Origin: Protonemura montana
Taxonomy: Eukaryota > Arthropoda > Insecta > Plecoptera > Nemouridae
Assembly: GCA_947568835.1 (NCBI GenBank)
Contig: OX387605.1
Location: 19,286,418-19,350,417 of the forward strand
Length of the DNA: 64,000 nucleotides
Reading direction: 5' to 3'
Shown: piece by piece, positions 24,301-36,300 of the stretch
How the letters are laid out: every line of letters starts with the position of its first letter
Numbering within the stretch: position 1 is the stretch's first letter
Position numbers and translations under genes: made by a program
Notes under the pieces: model-generated
Database searches by the model: none
What the model was told of the DNA's origin: nothing
Seen by the model: only the letters and a program-made list of their open reading frames with translations

Positions 24301-27300
24301 GAGAGTTGTACCAAATCCACTGACAGATTATTGACCTAAAATGCACCCTTGATTCGATCCAGATTATTGTACATTTCATGTAGGTCACATTCGGCACAAA
24401 ATTGCCACGTGTTCAAAAGACTCCAAAAGTAGCTCTATTCAATTTTGATATGCGACTGGCGTTGCGCGTTTCTGAATGACATTTGGTTCGATGTTTCTTT
24501 TATTTTATTTACATTCATAGTAGGGTCACCAGGTTGACAGATGTGCATTCTGTCTGGCGCCCAATCAGGCGCATTTCATCGGGTTTTGTCGAATTTGCTA
24601 TCTGAATGAGCAACTAGAGGCCGAGTTCAATACACTATTACACATAACGGTTTAATTACAGTTGGATTAATTAGATGCAAGAATGTCGCATGATTATGAT
24701 ATTGCTAATTAATGGAGACATCGTTAGGAAGGTTCTTCATTTATGATACAATTTTGTGTATCTCCAAATTTTTATTTGGTGCAAAAAAGTATGCGAAAAC
24801 CAGTTTCCTGCAATGTACCAACATGAGTTAAAGAGAAATTGTAAAATGAAAGCTAGTTTTTCTCACCTGCACCGAGTATTCTCTGCAGATCGGCTTGAAC
24901 GAATTAGTACCACAGACGATCAGCTTGCCCGGGGCAGTCCGAACCAAAATACGGATGTAATTCTGACAATTCTCCTGCAAAAACAAACCAACACACAACT
25001 GATTAGCACCGTGTCGTGGCAGCGATGGCGTCGGCAGCAACACATTGTTTTTATCGATCCAGCACGCATCCGGTCCACGCTCGATGGCCGAGGTGGTAGA
25101 AGCGTCTTCCTTGCGAACATCCGGTCGACGCCACGGCCACATCCGCATTTCCGACAACCACGAGCGTCGCGTTAATGCTTTATGACCTCGACGCCGTGTG
25201 CAAAAGCGTAGGTCCATTATCAGCAGCGTCAGCATCATCAGCATCGAAAGCATTAGAAAATAACCCGTGAGCATGAAAAATGCTCTCAAATACAAGACCT
25301 CAACTGAGTTTAATGGGATATGCCGTAAAAGTTAGACACTAACATGTGTTTTTATTTTAATTTCATTGTATGTGGCTCAAAATAGTTGTGCTTCTGTAAA
25401 ATTTAAATTAATTTTGCATTCAGTTTCTTATCTTCAACTCTTTGCTGTAGTTCGTGAAGGGAATGAATAAGCTCGACAGTCAACTTTAGTTTGTAGCTGT
25501 CAGCGATTTCTGACAGCCTTATTAGCAGAGCTTTGTCATACAATGGTTGCAATGTGCATAGGATGTCAGTGGGTAAGTCACAACTAGTAAAAGAACATTC
25601 ATATCATAATTGAATGAACATTTAGGGCAGATTAAAATGTCATATTCTCGCTAAGCAACGAAGTCGATGCACACACAGACACACACATATATATATATAG
25701 TTTAGTTTTCCAAAGTAAAACGCTAACTTAATATCCTGTGAAATGTCAAAGAATTAAAATTTTCCCATTCAATGCAAAATGTGCTAAGAAATTACGCTGC
25801 TGGCTGGTTATTGTTAGTATTCAAATAATATTCACGGAGGTTTTATTTCGCACTGCAAGAGTTGGTTTAATTTTAGATCCCTTTATGCGGCGCCGCTCAT
25901 TTCTATGAAATTGTATTCCCTGTTTAGTTTCCTGCATTCATAAAGACATAAGTCACAAATTACTCCTAATTTACGAAGGATACATAAGCGTGAAGCTGGA
26001 AACGTCAGAGAAATAGTATTCTTAGTCGAAAGTCAATTCATTTAAACAGGAAATGAAGAAAATTCACAAGCCTTGCTGGGAAATAACAATACATTTGCTA
26101 TAATTAATTAAATTTCCCGTAGGAAATAGCAGAATATCTAGTTGAAATCTTATTTAAATTGCAAACGCTTGCAATGCGCAGGGTATTTTATTATTATGCA
26201 CACCTTAAGTGTCTCAAGTGATGCCCAAACGGGGTCTCAAACCCCGATCTCCGCCTATCGCGGGTGTTGCTCCAACTCATTGAGCTACTTAGACACTGGC
26301 GTTTGGAGACGATTTTAGTGTACTTAATTAGAATCACGGATCTCCAAGGAGTAGAACCAAGAGGAGAACCAAGTCCCCGTTTGGGCATCAATTTTTGAGA
26401 CGGTTATAGTGTTCATAATAATAATAATAATAAAAAAAAGAATATCTACTTCAACAAACGCGCAAATAAAGTTCTGCGTTTTAATCATAGTCACTGCAAT
26501 ACAGTATCAAAAATACATGCTAATCAGAAGTAATTGTATGCCTTTATTTCAGCACCTTTAACAACAAAAATCGACTGCGCTTTAAAAACAGCAAATTTTC
26601 CACAAAAACAGCTGCGACGCTTTCCACAAAAAAAGGGTAATCACCCATCTCACTCAAAGCACATTTGCTTCCTACTCGCTCCTGAAAGCATGCATATGAC
26701 ATATTTTTAATTATAAAGAGTTATTTCCTATCACTGCGATTGGCAAAAAGGGCAGCCAGGGCGTCCCGTGTTTGGGGTGGAGGTCTGGTGCCAGCTGATA
26801 GGTGGCGCTACATCTGCGTGGTCATACGCTACTCGATGCCCCTCCAGAGTGGAGAGTCCTCGTGGGACGAATGGGGCATTACCCCACCGCACAGAGTGAA
26901 TGCATTCAATGACGGTTAAAGGGTAATTGTGTGTACCATACCATGGTACGACGTACATAGATTAACCTTCATGTCTCAATATTCAACAGCCACTCTGTGG
27001 TAGAGTTACACTGGCCTAATGAGCCTCTTCACTTGGCTTGATGGATGTGTTTGCAGATTAATATGATGCAGGATGAAATAAACCATGGTAAATCGTATTG
27101 AAAAACTGTATTTCTTTTTTTTAATATCAAAAAGAAAACATAATTATCAACTTAGCTGATGTATATGTTGCATGGGAATCTTTGAATCCCAGTATGGTGA
27201 AATGAACTAATGCTAAATGATATCTGTTTACGCTAAGTCCTCAATTACATACAATGGGTTTCACAAAATCTTGCAAATGAGCAATACACGAATTCATTAG

Positions 27301-30300
27301 CGTTCATAAAAGACACAAGCCAAGCACTTTCTCGTTAGAATCTAGGGTTGCGACTACTGCGACACAACCCCGGCAATAAAAAGTCCTAGCGAGAGCGCGA
27401 AATCTTTTCACGCGAGAAGCAGGACAGCAAAGGCGGAAAAGGAAGTGGAAAGAATTGAAGTATATAGGGATGAAAAGATTGAATTGAATCCGGTTCGCGC
27501 TAGAAGAGTCAAAAGTGACAAGGTCCAATCTGAAGAGGGCGCGTTATTGGATTGAATATCATTAGCGGCACTCAAGACCTAGGAGAGAGACGGCGTTGCT
27601 CCTGCACGCTGCGACGCGACCTGGCAGACACTTTATCATGTGCCTGTCAATAGCACATGCAGATCCCGGGGATAGAAGGGGGGCAGACGCTCGCCCGCCG
27701 CCGCGAGGTCACGGGATTGTCTTCACAAGACACTGGAGAAATAATGGGGTTGCAGGATAATGGGGTCTGTCGTGGAGGTGCCGGGTTTGAGTTGATCTGC
27801 GGGCTGCGTTCAGGGGTCGTGCAATGGCTGTGAGTTTTGAGATTTGTTGTTAACGATAAATTAAATCTTGACGTCGATCTCGCACCTATTTCCAGCCGTT
27901 AAAACGATCTGAATAAGGTAGACTGGCTATGTAAGTTAACACTTTCAGATTGTTATGACACTGCGTTAATTCCCGATTTTCATAATATTAATCTTTATTT
28001 TATGCTAGTTACTACTAAGTTTCAAATAGCGCGACAAAATTGTTGCCATGAAGTCATTTGGATTTGACACGTTTTAGAGCAATATAGCTTTTTTCAACAA
28101 ATATCTTGAAGTGGCGGTGCCATTTTCGGTGAACTGCGGGGTGTAATACGGTGAGCTTATAGAGCTGGTGAAGTGAAAGAAGGTACTAATACATGTCTAG
28201 TACTGAAAATATTTCATGCAAAATTAAAATTATTTTCACAGTAAATGTGTCATACTATTGCTCTGCGGGCTGCTTCCAGGGGCAACGAAAGCAACATTTG
28301 TTATTTCTGGCCATAAATGCATTCTTGACGACGAAAATTAGAACTTGCGTAAGTGTAAAAAAGTCAAATTGCACGAATAGTTTCACTGCTAAAGTTCAAC
28401 GTGGAGGTGCCAGACCAAAATTACTCTGCGGGCTGCGTTCGGGGACAAAGTTGTGCTCGCAAATTTTGAAGCGAGTTGGATTTTCTGACAAGAAACGCAC
28501 TCTCCCCCTCCCTCCAAGTGAGGTTAGGTTACCATGGGCTCACATGAACCGCAAACATCGCGACATGCTTTAACTGACGTGAGACGAATGTGGTAGGGCC
28601 AGGTGCTCTGCGGGGTGCGTTCAGGGGCAACGTCATAAATCTGGCATTCTTACTCAATGGGGCGCCCATACGCACGCGGGTGTTAACGGCAAGGAGAATT
28701 GCGATAGTTTGGCTAGATTCCAGCCAATAAAGGAAGACAATCGATCGAATCAATTTATCCGCTGCCCTCTATGACGTTAAAGTCTTCTTATCCACACTTC
28801 ATCTTACTCGAGAGAGAGAGAGAGAAAGGCGAGACACGTTAGTCTCTTTTAAGATTTTTTCCAGCGGATCTGAGCGTGGCTTGGCCTCGATGCACTGTGC
28901 AAGGTACGCTCGAGGGATTGGAAAAAAATTATTCATCGTTTCATCAAATCATCCCTATCGTGACGGCAGTATTTCATCGGTCATCACTCATCAGCTCTCA
29001 CTCACCCTGCGCCGACATTCGAGACAGCTAATTCTTCATCATCAATTAATATTCAGTACATTCACTTTCACCGACGACACTCGAACGTGGCAAACTATTC
29101 AACGAGTTTATTTTTTTATTTTTCACCAAACGAACATCATTAATAACGAAAAACCAGCGATTTCACAAATCGTTCGCATCTACGGTCTATTACATGGATT
29201 TGAATCGGACGTTTTCAGAATGCAACCAACTTTAATCACGCGAAAACGATACGAAAAGTCAAAGGATCTTTTGATTTTAAATATTCCTTAGAGCGATGAC
29301 TTTGATATTATTTCATGTCTGAAACTTGTTTGAATTCTATTCAAGAATTCTACTCGAAGAAAGCTGTAGTGATCTTCCTTACAAGCGGTACCGTGTTCAA
29401 AATTCATAAAGGTTTATTATTTCCTTTGACTGTCGCCACCAATCGACGCGCACAAAACTTTAACAAACGAGTAATTTGACGTAGCTAAAACCTTCTTCCA
29501 CAAACTGTCCTTCGAAAGGGACGTTAAGCCGGTGGTCCCCTTGGTGCTCTTCAACAAAACTATGCTACGTGCCGGCACCGGGTTTCCTCTCCTCCCTTCT
29601 AGGCTAAGTAAGGTTCATCATCATCCACTCATTCACCGACGCCATTAGACCAGTGACGCATGGCCAGATGTCAAAACAGTGCGTCGTTAAACACCACAAA
29701 TAAATTAATGTAAATAACAATAATCTTCCACGAGGTAACAAACATCTAAACCTCGAAATCGCCAGAGACAGAATCTTTCTTAATTCCATTTACATATACC
29801 TATACATTTGGCAAACTCGTCATAATCATGATAACGTGAAGGAGCTAGTCGCTCATTTGACACTGGCAAGTTGCGACTGTCTCTCTCAGACTAGTTGTCG
29901 TTCCCAGGGTGGACGGAGCTTGGTCGAGCAAGGCTACGTACGACACAGGAAACGTTATTTCATTAGTAGGGAACGTCGCAAGAAGGTAATTAGTTTATTG
30001 TCAGACAATAATATTGTCTCGACGAGCTAGTGATGCGTTTAACGCGACAAAGGCGACAGGTAACGTAATATTGCGATACATCGTGCACGGCTATGGCTTT
30101 GTTTCGTTGTGGTGATTGCAAATATGTTAATGAGGAGAGTTTGGGAAATTTTACTATTAAGTATTCAGGGGACACACTGGTTTCTTTGCAGATCTGTTTG
30201 GATGCAGATACTAAAAGAGCATTTGCCACACGTCAGAAATGTATGCTTAGTTAAAAAAAGGAAAAACTTGAGGATTAAGGGGTTTGCATGAACATACCAC

Positions 30301-33300
30301 AAATACGGTGTAGCTTTTCCCACAATTTCTAACTGTGGTAAGTTTTCAGATATTTCTGATCAGCTGTAGCTCAGAGTTAATTTAAATAACAGAGCAACGC
30401 AAAATGTGAAATTTCTGTTGTAGCGAAAAAAAAAGTGAAAAAGTACAAACCACAAACCAAATGGCGGAAAAAAATGAATCTAGTTTCCGAGGTTTCATTC
30501 TCGGGGCAGGTCAAAAAGCCATTTACTCAGAGTTAATCCAATGGCAATCACCACGAGTAAACCGTAACAGCAGGACCACATTTCCATCAGCACGTAATGA
30601 CTGTACACGACATTGCTTCCAGCTGTTTCTGCTGTCGGGAAAGTGATGTGGCTGCGTCTGGTTCTATCGATCACACGATTTTACTATCGCCACTCGTAGC
30701 CACTGAAGAACCAGCCACCATCACGCTACTTTCCAATATACATGGAAGCTTTTTATCATTCTGGTATCATCTGTTTGACTTTAAAGATGACACAAAACCT
30801 CAGGCAGTATCATTTTCAACCGTGCGTCCCAATCGTATAAATGTTTATGATCGGCAACTACATATGGGAATCGTAAGAGCGGGTGTGATCGTTCTGCTTG
30901 TTTCTGTATTCGCGAAATGTAACCGCACTTTGGTCGTTTGTCGATAGAGATCCACATTCCAACGTTAGTTCTATCTCTCGCCGTCGATATTCGTAGGTCG
31001 CCGCTATGTTCGGGAACACCCCATGTGTGTGTTATGTGAAAGCGTCTTGCCAATTTATAAAATACACGATAAAATATTGAAAGTTTTAAAAAGAAAATGT
31101 TAACGTTGCATAACCTTCTTGGAAAACCTGGATTATTTGAAAAACATAGCAAAATATGACAAAAAGTCTGTTTAATATAAAATAGCAATTGTGTAACCTT
31201 AAAATAACTAAAAAATCGCAAAAACATTACGTTTACTTATATTGTGAGCGTTGCTTGTGATCTGATGTAAATTATATACTTTTTTATGATTGTTTAGGAA
31301 GAGAGACGATTTTTCAATTATTTGAATTTTGTCCATTTAAACAATGTAGGTACTAAATGGAGGTTCCTCACTTATCCGAGAGAAAATTTCAAGACTGCAA
31401 CTGAAAATTGGCGAAGAGTATTCGGCGAGAATCAACTTAAGAGATGCTGGTGCACGAATTACCTATCGACGATCCAAGTGCGAGGCGTGAATAGATATTT
31501 TTGTCAGCTAAAAAAACAAGAAAATATCGTTTTTCCCGTTGGAAAGAGACGGTAACCCGGGAATACTTGCATCGACGTAACCATGGACTATCGCTGCAAC
31601 GTCCAACTGTGTCAATGCATGGAACTGTTATTGCATTTGATGCACTATTGATAGAAGTATATCAGACATGACTGGAATATGTAACGGAAGTCGTGCTCCT
31701 CGCTTGTAAATGAAAGTTCTACATGGATCTACGCCATTTCGAGGAGAGCATGCCATGGAAATCTGAATATGAAATTTAACCTCGCAGAAGGTAATTTCAA
31801 TTCCACTTCTAGATTTCTCCGCGCCCGCTACGGCCGGAATGAAAAGACTAGCAACTTCGTCTGAAACCCGTCGCTTTACACTAGTATTGATGGACTCTGC
31901 ACATTTCAAGTCACCCCCCACCCACCCTTCACCCACCCACCCGAACTCGAAAGTTAAAAGCCTCGAATTTACACGCACGTAAAGTTTCACCATTGATCTG
32001 AATTTATTTACTCTTAAAACATTTTCAGAGTGTTTCAGGTAAATAATGCATGACTCCTAACCAATCCGCCTTGAGCTGTGCCTAAACATGACGTAAATGT
32101 TTAGCTTAATCAAAGCGTGATGACGTTATACGACGTGCTTTGGGGAATATACGACCGAATTTGAACCTTGACAGGGTGAGTCGCCCACGACGGCCCGAGC
32201 AACTCGATCTCCAAAACCACGCGAAGGGTGGAAAAGCGAGTTCCATTCATTAGTCGAAGCCTGCGAGCACGCGGCAGATGAGACTACTGGAATATATACC
32301 TACTAATAAATCAAATGGCTTGTGATAAGCACCAACCCACTCGCTGTTGGTTTTTCCCAAACCTGAATTAAGCACTTTCCCCCGTTTTCCGAACGCGAGG
32401 GAGTTCAATGAATAGTTCGCAGAGTTATACGGAAAGTGGTATGCCGGCGAATGCGGAAAACGACGCGGAAAACGTAGGAAAATCGAGGTCACGCCGGAGA
32501 AGGATGTTTAAGGATTGGGGTCTTGGCTCGAAGGACATTCGCCATACACATCCACGCGTTCGTATATAGCTTTATTAACGAGACGCAATGCTTTATACTA
32601 AACACACAAAACGTTTCAACGGCTCAGCTTCAAGTGGAGTTCGCTCCGCGCGAGCATTTTATCGACCGAACGACCGGGGTCGACGTAGACCTCGACGTCG
32701 GCGGCGGCCTGCATTGCGTCCGCCGCGTGCGAAAACGTCGCGACGCCGACCTACACGCGGTGCGTCAGAAAAATGCTTCGGACAAAAAAACAAACAAGCC
32801 TGCCCGCATGTTGTAAATCTCTGGAGGGAGATACCGAGGTTTGAGCCCGACTTCTTTTCATTCTTTTTTTCCAAAGATCAGATCAATTTTCTAATTAGCG
32901 TAATGCGAGTTCCGTCAGATTTTGTCAAATCCAATAACGGCTCCGGAAATTTCTCCGTCTAATTTTCAATTTTCTTAATTGTAATTATCGTCGCCAGATA
33001 GAGAAACTCGGCTTATAGCCTCCGGCACAGAATACGCACTCGAGACGAACGTAAATAATTTACTACTGGATTAAGTTCTAGCAGTATTGTCTGTGCACCT
33101 CCATACCGCCTATCGGAGTCCCGCGAAGGAGCCCATAACTTTATACGTACGTATTTCGTCTACTTTATGGCCGATGAATAGGTGAAGTAGTAAAGCTATC
33201 GCATGTCTGAATTATTACTGTTCTAACCGAGTCGGGCCAGGAGGTAAGTTATAACGGGGATGGGTCAGTTATTTGGCGTCGAAGCCACGGTACACGTGTC

Positions 33301-36300
33301 GGCGAGCGACCACCCCTCTTGGGGTAAGTTGCGTCGCAGCTTGCGCAAAGAAGTGGGGTAAGATGCGTGTACCGAGTTGCGCCTCTTAGTCAAATTCATA
33401 TTGCAGTTAGGTCGTGCGAGCGGCAGGATGTGGTTAAAAACCCATCCGAAGTTCAGATTATTTTCATTAGTGAAACTAGCCCAGAGACCGGCATTCTATG
33501 CACTTTCTGAAAACATATGTTTATTTTATTTAAAAATATAACATCTCACAGTGATATAGACTAACTGTGGGAAATCGCGGCTTTTCGTTCAGCTGATTGC
33601 AGCTCCCAATGGAAATTTATCTTTTTTTATTTTATTTTTTTACGATTTTCATTCCTGAATGACTTTAAGTATAAGCGATGCCTTTAAAAAAGGAGCTCAT
33701 CTTCTGCCTGATACTATCTTCAGTCCAATATATTACCTAAAATGCACGGATTTGCTTAAAGAATAATTTAAACTTGAAAAAAATTGAGGCAGCGCCCCAA
33801 ACCCTTTCTTTTGTATGTCTTTCGATGCTACCTCTGCTGTCTCAAAAATACTGAAAACGACTCAAACGCGCTTAGACAAATCCGTGAAGCGTTGTGCACG
33901 AATCGCTCAAAAGTAAATCGTTAAAAATTTTCTGCGCTGTAAATTAATCTAATTATTTTTATTTAAATCTCCCATGATGGCGCTTTCAATAATATATGAA
34001 AAACCTGTATGCGGCTTTCATTGACCTCAAGCTTGCCCACCCCTTTCCTTGACAGAGGAACCTACACCTCGAACACCTCGGTGGTTATTTCATCACGTGC
34101 TACACGCCAAAGCTTAAAGTAGATGACAAAGCCGCGTGGCTCATTCGTAGAGAGGAGCTCGCCGCGGATTAACAGGGATCAGAAAAAGCCATCAGACTAA
34201 CATTTAAATACGGATTTAATCAGATCCCCCCTCTCCATGGCTCACCCACAACGTGAAATCGGTAAGCTCGACATTGAAATTAGTAAAGAAAGACCAATTA
34301 TTAGTTAGCATAGGAAATATTCGCACATTCAGAAAATTTGAATTACTTAATTGAATTGCGAACTAAAATCTTTCATACTTTCTTAAAAGTTTATGTAATT
34401 TTATATCTTCCTTGAAAAACATTTTCTGTTATTATATCATTATCTTTGACATTCTCTGACATTTGAAATGGTTGGGAAAGCTGCTTGGAATTCCATGACA
34501 TTTCATTCCGGCGCATGAAAGAAACTGTAGAGCGTATTGCCGGAAGGGGTGTCTAACATTCATGGGCCGAGTTAAGCCGGCAAATCAGGACTAGGACGAA
34601 GAAACGGCAAGGATTTGGGCCAGAAAATCAGGACGTAGACGCGAAAGAGCATGCAAGGGTTTAAACGCTTACCTCATTGGTTCCCTTGATGACGCACATC
34701 TTGACGTCTTCCTCGGGTGAAAACCATGTCAGTCTCTGCAAACAAAGTAAGCGCCGCCATTAATTGCGTTCACCAATCACAATGCATCATGCATAGCCAC
34801 TAACACTAGCGACCGATAAACAAAACACTATTGTCTGGCGAAACAATTACCTACTGCGAAACGGCGCCTCATTAGCGCTAGCGAATATTCCTGTCTTGTC
34901 ACCTTTCTAACAAAAGTGTGGTGAGAAAATTTATGAGAAATAAATAATCCTACTGCCGACTCCAAAGTAATTAGAGAGCATCTGCATGAGTTCCGAAAAT
35001 TAAATGTCTTTCTCGATTCGGAAGGCGATTTGAAACAAAAGTAAACGTATTAAATGCTTGACAGAAGAGAGTACGGATAGCAGTTTTGTTTATTTACTCT
35101 AATCCCTACCACGATTCATCAAAACCACTGATATTTTAATGAAATTATAAAAGAAAAAGAAAACGACTTCACAAAGCGCAGTGAGGTGAATTTCAGCGTT
35201 GCTGGCACCACCATAAGAAAAGCATACAAAAAAAAAAACTATCAACATTTTCATAAAACAATTTCCATTTCTTCCCTTTTCAATCGACCCTAGCCACGTC
35301 TTCAAAATATACACAGTACCTTCACACAGAAAATACATCTTCACGATAACACAACATCAAGAGTGTTCTATAGCTCTGTGTGGCGTACAAAACGAATGCG
35401 ATTCAAGCAATAGCGTCCCCAGTTGCGGTGGCGTCGGCGGCATCGTCGGGTCACAGAGACGATCCCCATCTGCCCGAGCACTCCCTTCTTTGACGCCACT
35501 AACCACATTTGTTTGCTTATAATATTTCTACAAGGGTTGAGACGACGCAGCTTCTGCAGCCGCGCTGACACTCAGAGTCAAAGAGAACCAGCGTGCGTCT
35601 AATTTCATTGTCGGTGTGTGTGTGTGTAGGGGGGGGGGGGGGGGGGACTCTTTCTTGGGGGATGGTTGCCGCTTTGAGCTGTGGAAGCCCGAAGCGGCAC
35701 CACTCACATTATGCGGGGCACGATGGAATCGTGGAGGAGCCGGGTTTTGTTAACTTTTAAAGCGCGTATCTTCATTTTGTATGCAATCCATGTATCCCAT
35801 CGGTGTAGTTTTTAGCGAGCAAACTTCTCAGCGTTTTTTTTTTTGAGCTGGTGCAATTGACAACAGTAATGAGGTAGAGAAAAACCAATGATAATTTGCA
35901 TGGTAAGTGTGACATTTGTTCGCTGATTATATGAATGTAAATTTCAAGATAAAAATCAAATAAACGTGTGCTCCAGTTTTGTCACACGAGTTATACAGAT
36001 TGGGCGCGCATCAAACCAAATGAATCGCATAAATAAACAACGCTATCAAAAAATAGAAATAGTTAGTAAAAAAAAAAAACCCGAGCGAAAGCCTCCGGCT
36101 GCGTATGTGTTGGTGGTTGCAATCAGCCATGCAATGATTTATAGATTAACCAAAGTAAACGCGAAATGTGATAGAAACAACGAGACAAATAATTCACGCG
36201 CGGTGGCCCCTGGATCTGATTGTGATTCTGTTATCATCGCAGGAACAAAGCTGCGACCGTTACAACATGCACGTGTGTACCTACATAACACTGTACAAGT

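Larger units (their letters stand above)
12400..24866 (-). other. Sema1a: Sema-1a introns in the 3' half of the gene
   Basis: Introns between the exons listed here run from about 0.4 to 2.4 kb. I see no further exon in them. The larger ones (16204-17673, 17816-20259, 21038-23134, 23223-24866) contain only AT-rich DNA and a few simple features: a 10-bp perfect palindrome at 20607-20628 and a C run at 21536-21546. Confidence 0.6.
24975..34672 (-). other. Sema1a: Sema-1a 9.7-kb intron
   Basis: No further Sema-1a exon is visible. The intron holds a (CA)(TA) microsatellite at 25671-25699, a SINE-like inverted pair at 26156-26437, a degenerate repeat array at 27771-28645, a (GA)n tract at 28811-28825 and a SINE body at 29505-29715. 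It also has CpG-rich patches near 27.6 and 32.7 kb. Open frames in the CpG-rich patches have no recognisable content. Confidence 0.6.

Noticed and set aside
26225..26300. A functional tRNA gene on the minus strand
   Set aside because: D-arm and T-arm are present, but the acceptor strands are separated from the T-arm by 15 extra bases and the anticodon arm is poor; a SINE head explains it better.
26731..26958. 75-codon minus-strand frame ending GCPFCQSQ
   Set aside because: GC-rich patch without flanking splice sites or a recognisable family; possibly an old repeat, but not supportable as a gene.
28193..28573. 126-codon plus-strand open frame
   Set aside because: It runs through two units of the degenerate repeat array and has no recognisable domain.
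32523..32962. Open frames across a CpG-rich patch
   Set aside because: Three frames are open at once and are Arg/Asp-rich from CG-repeat composition; no domain and no convincing splice sites.
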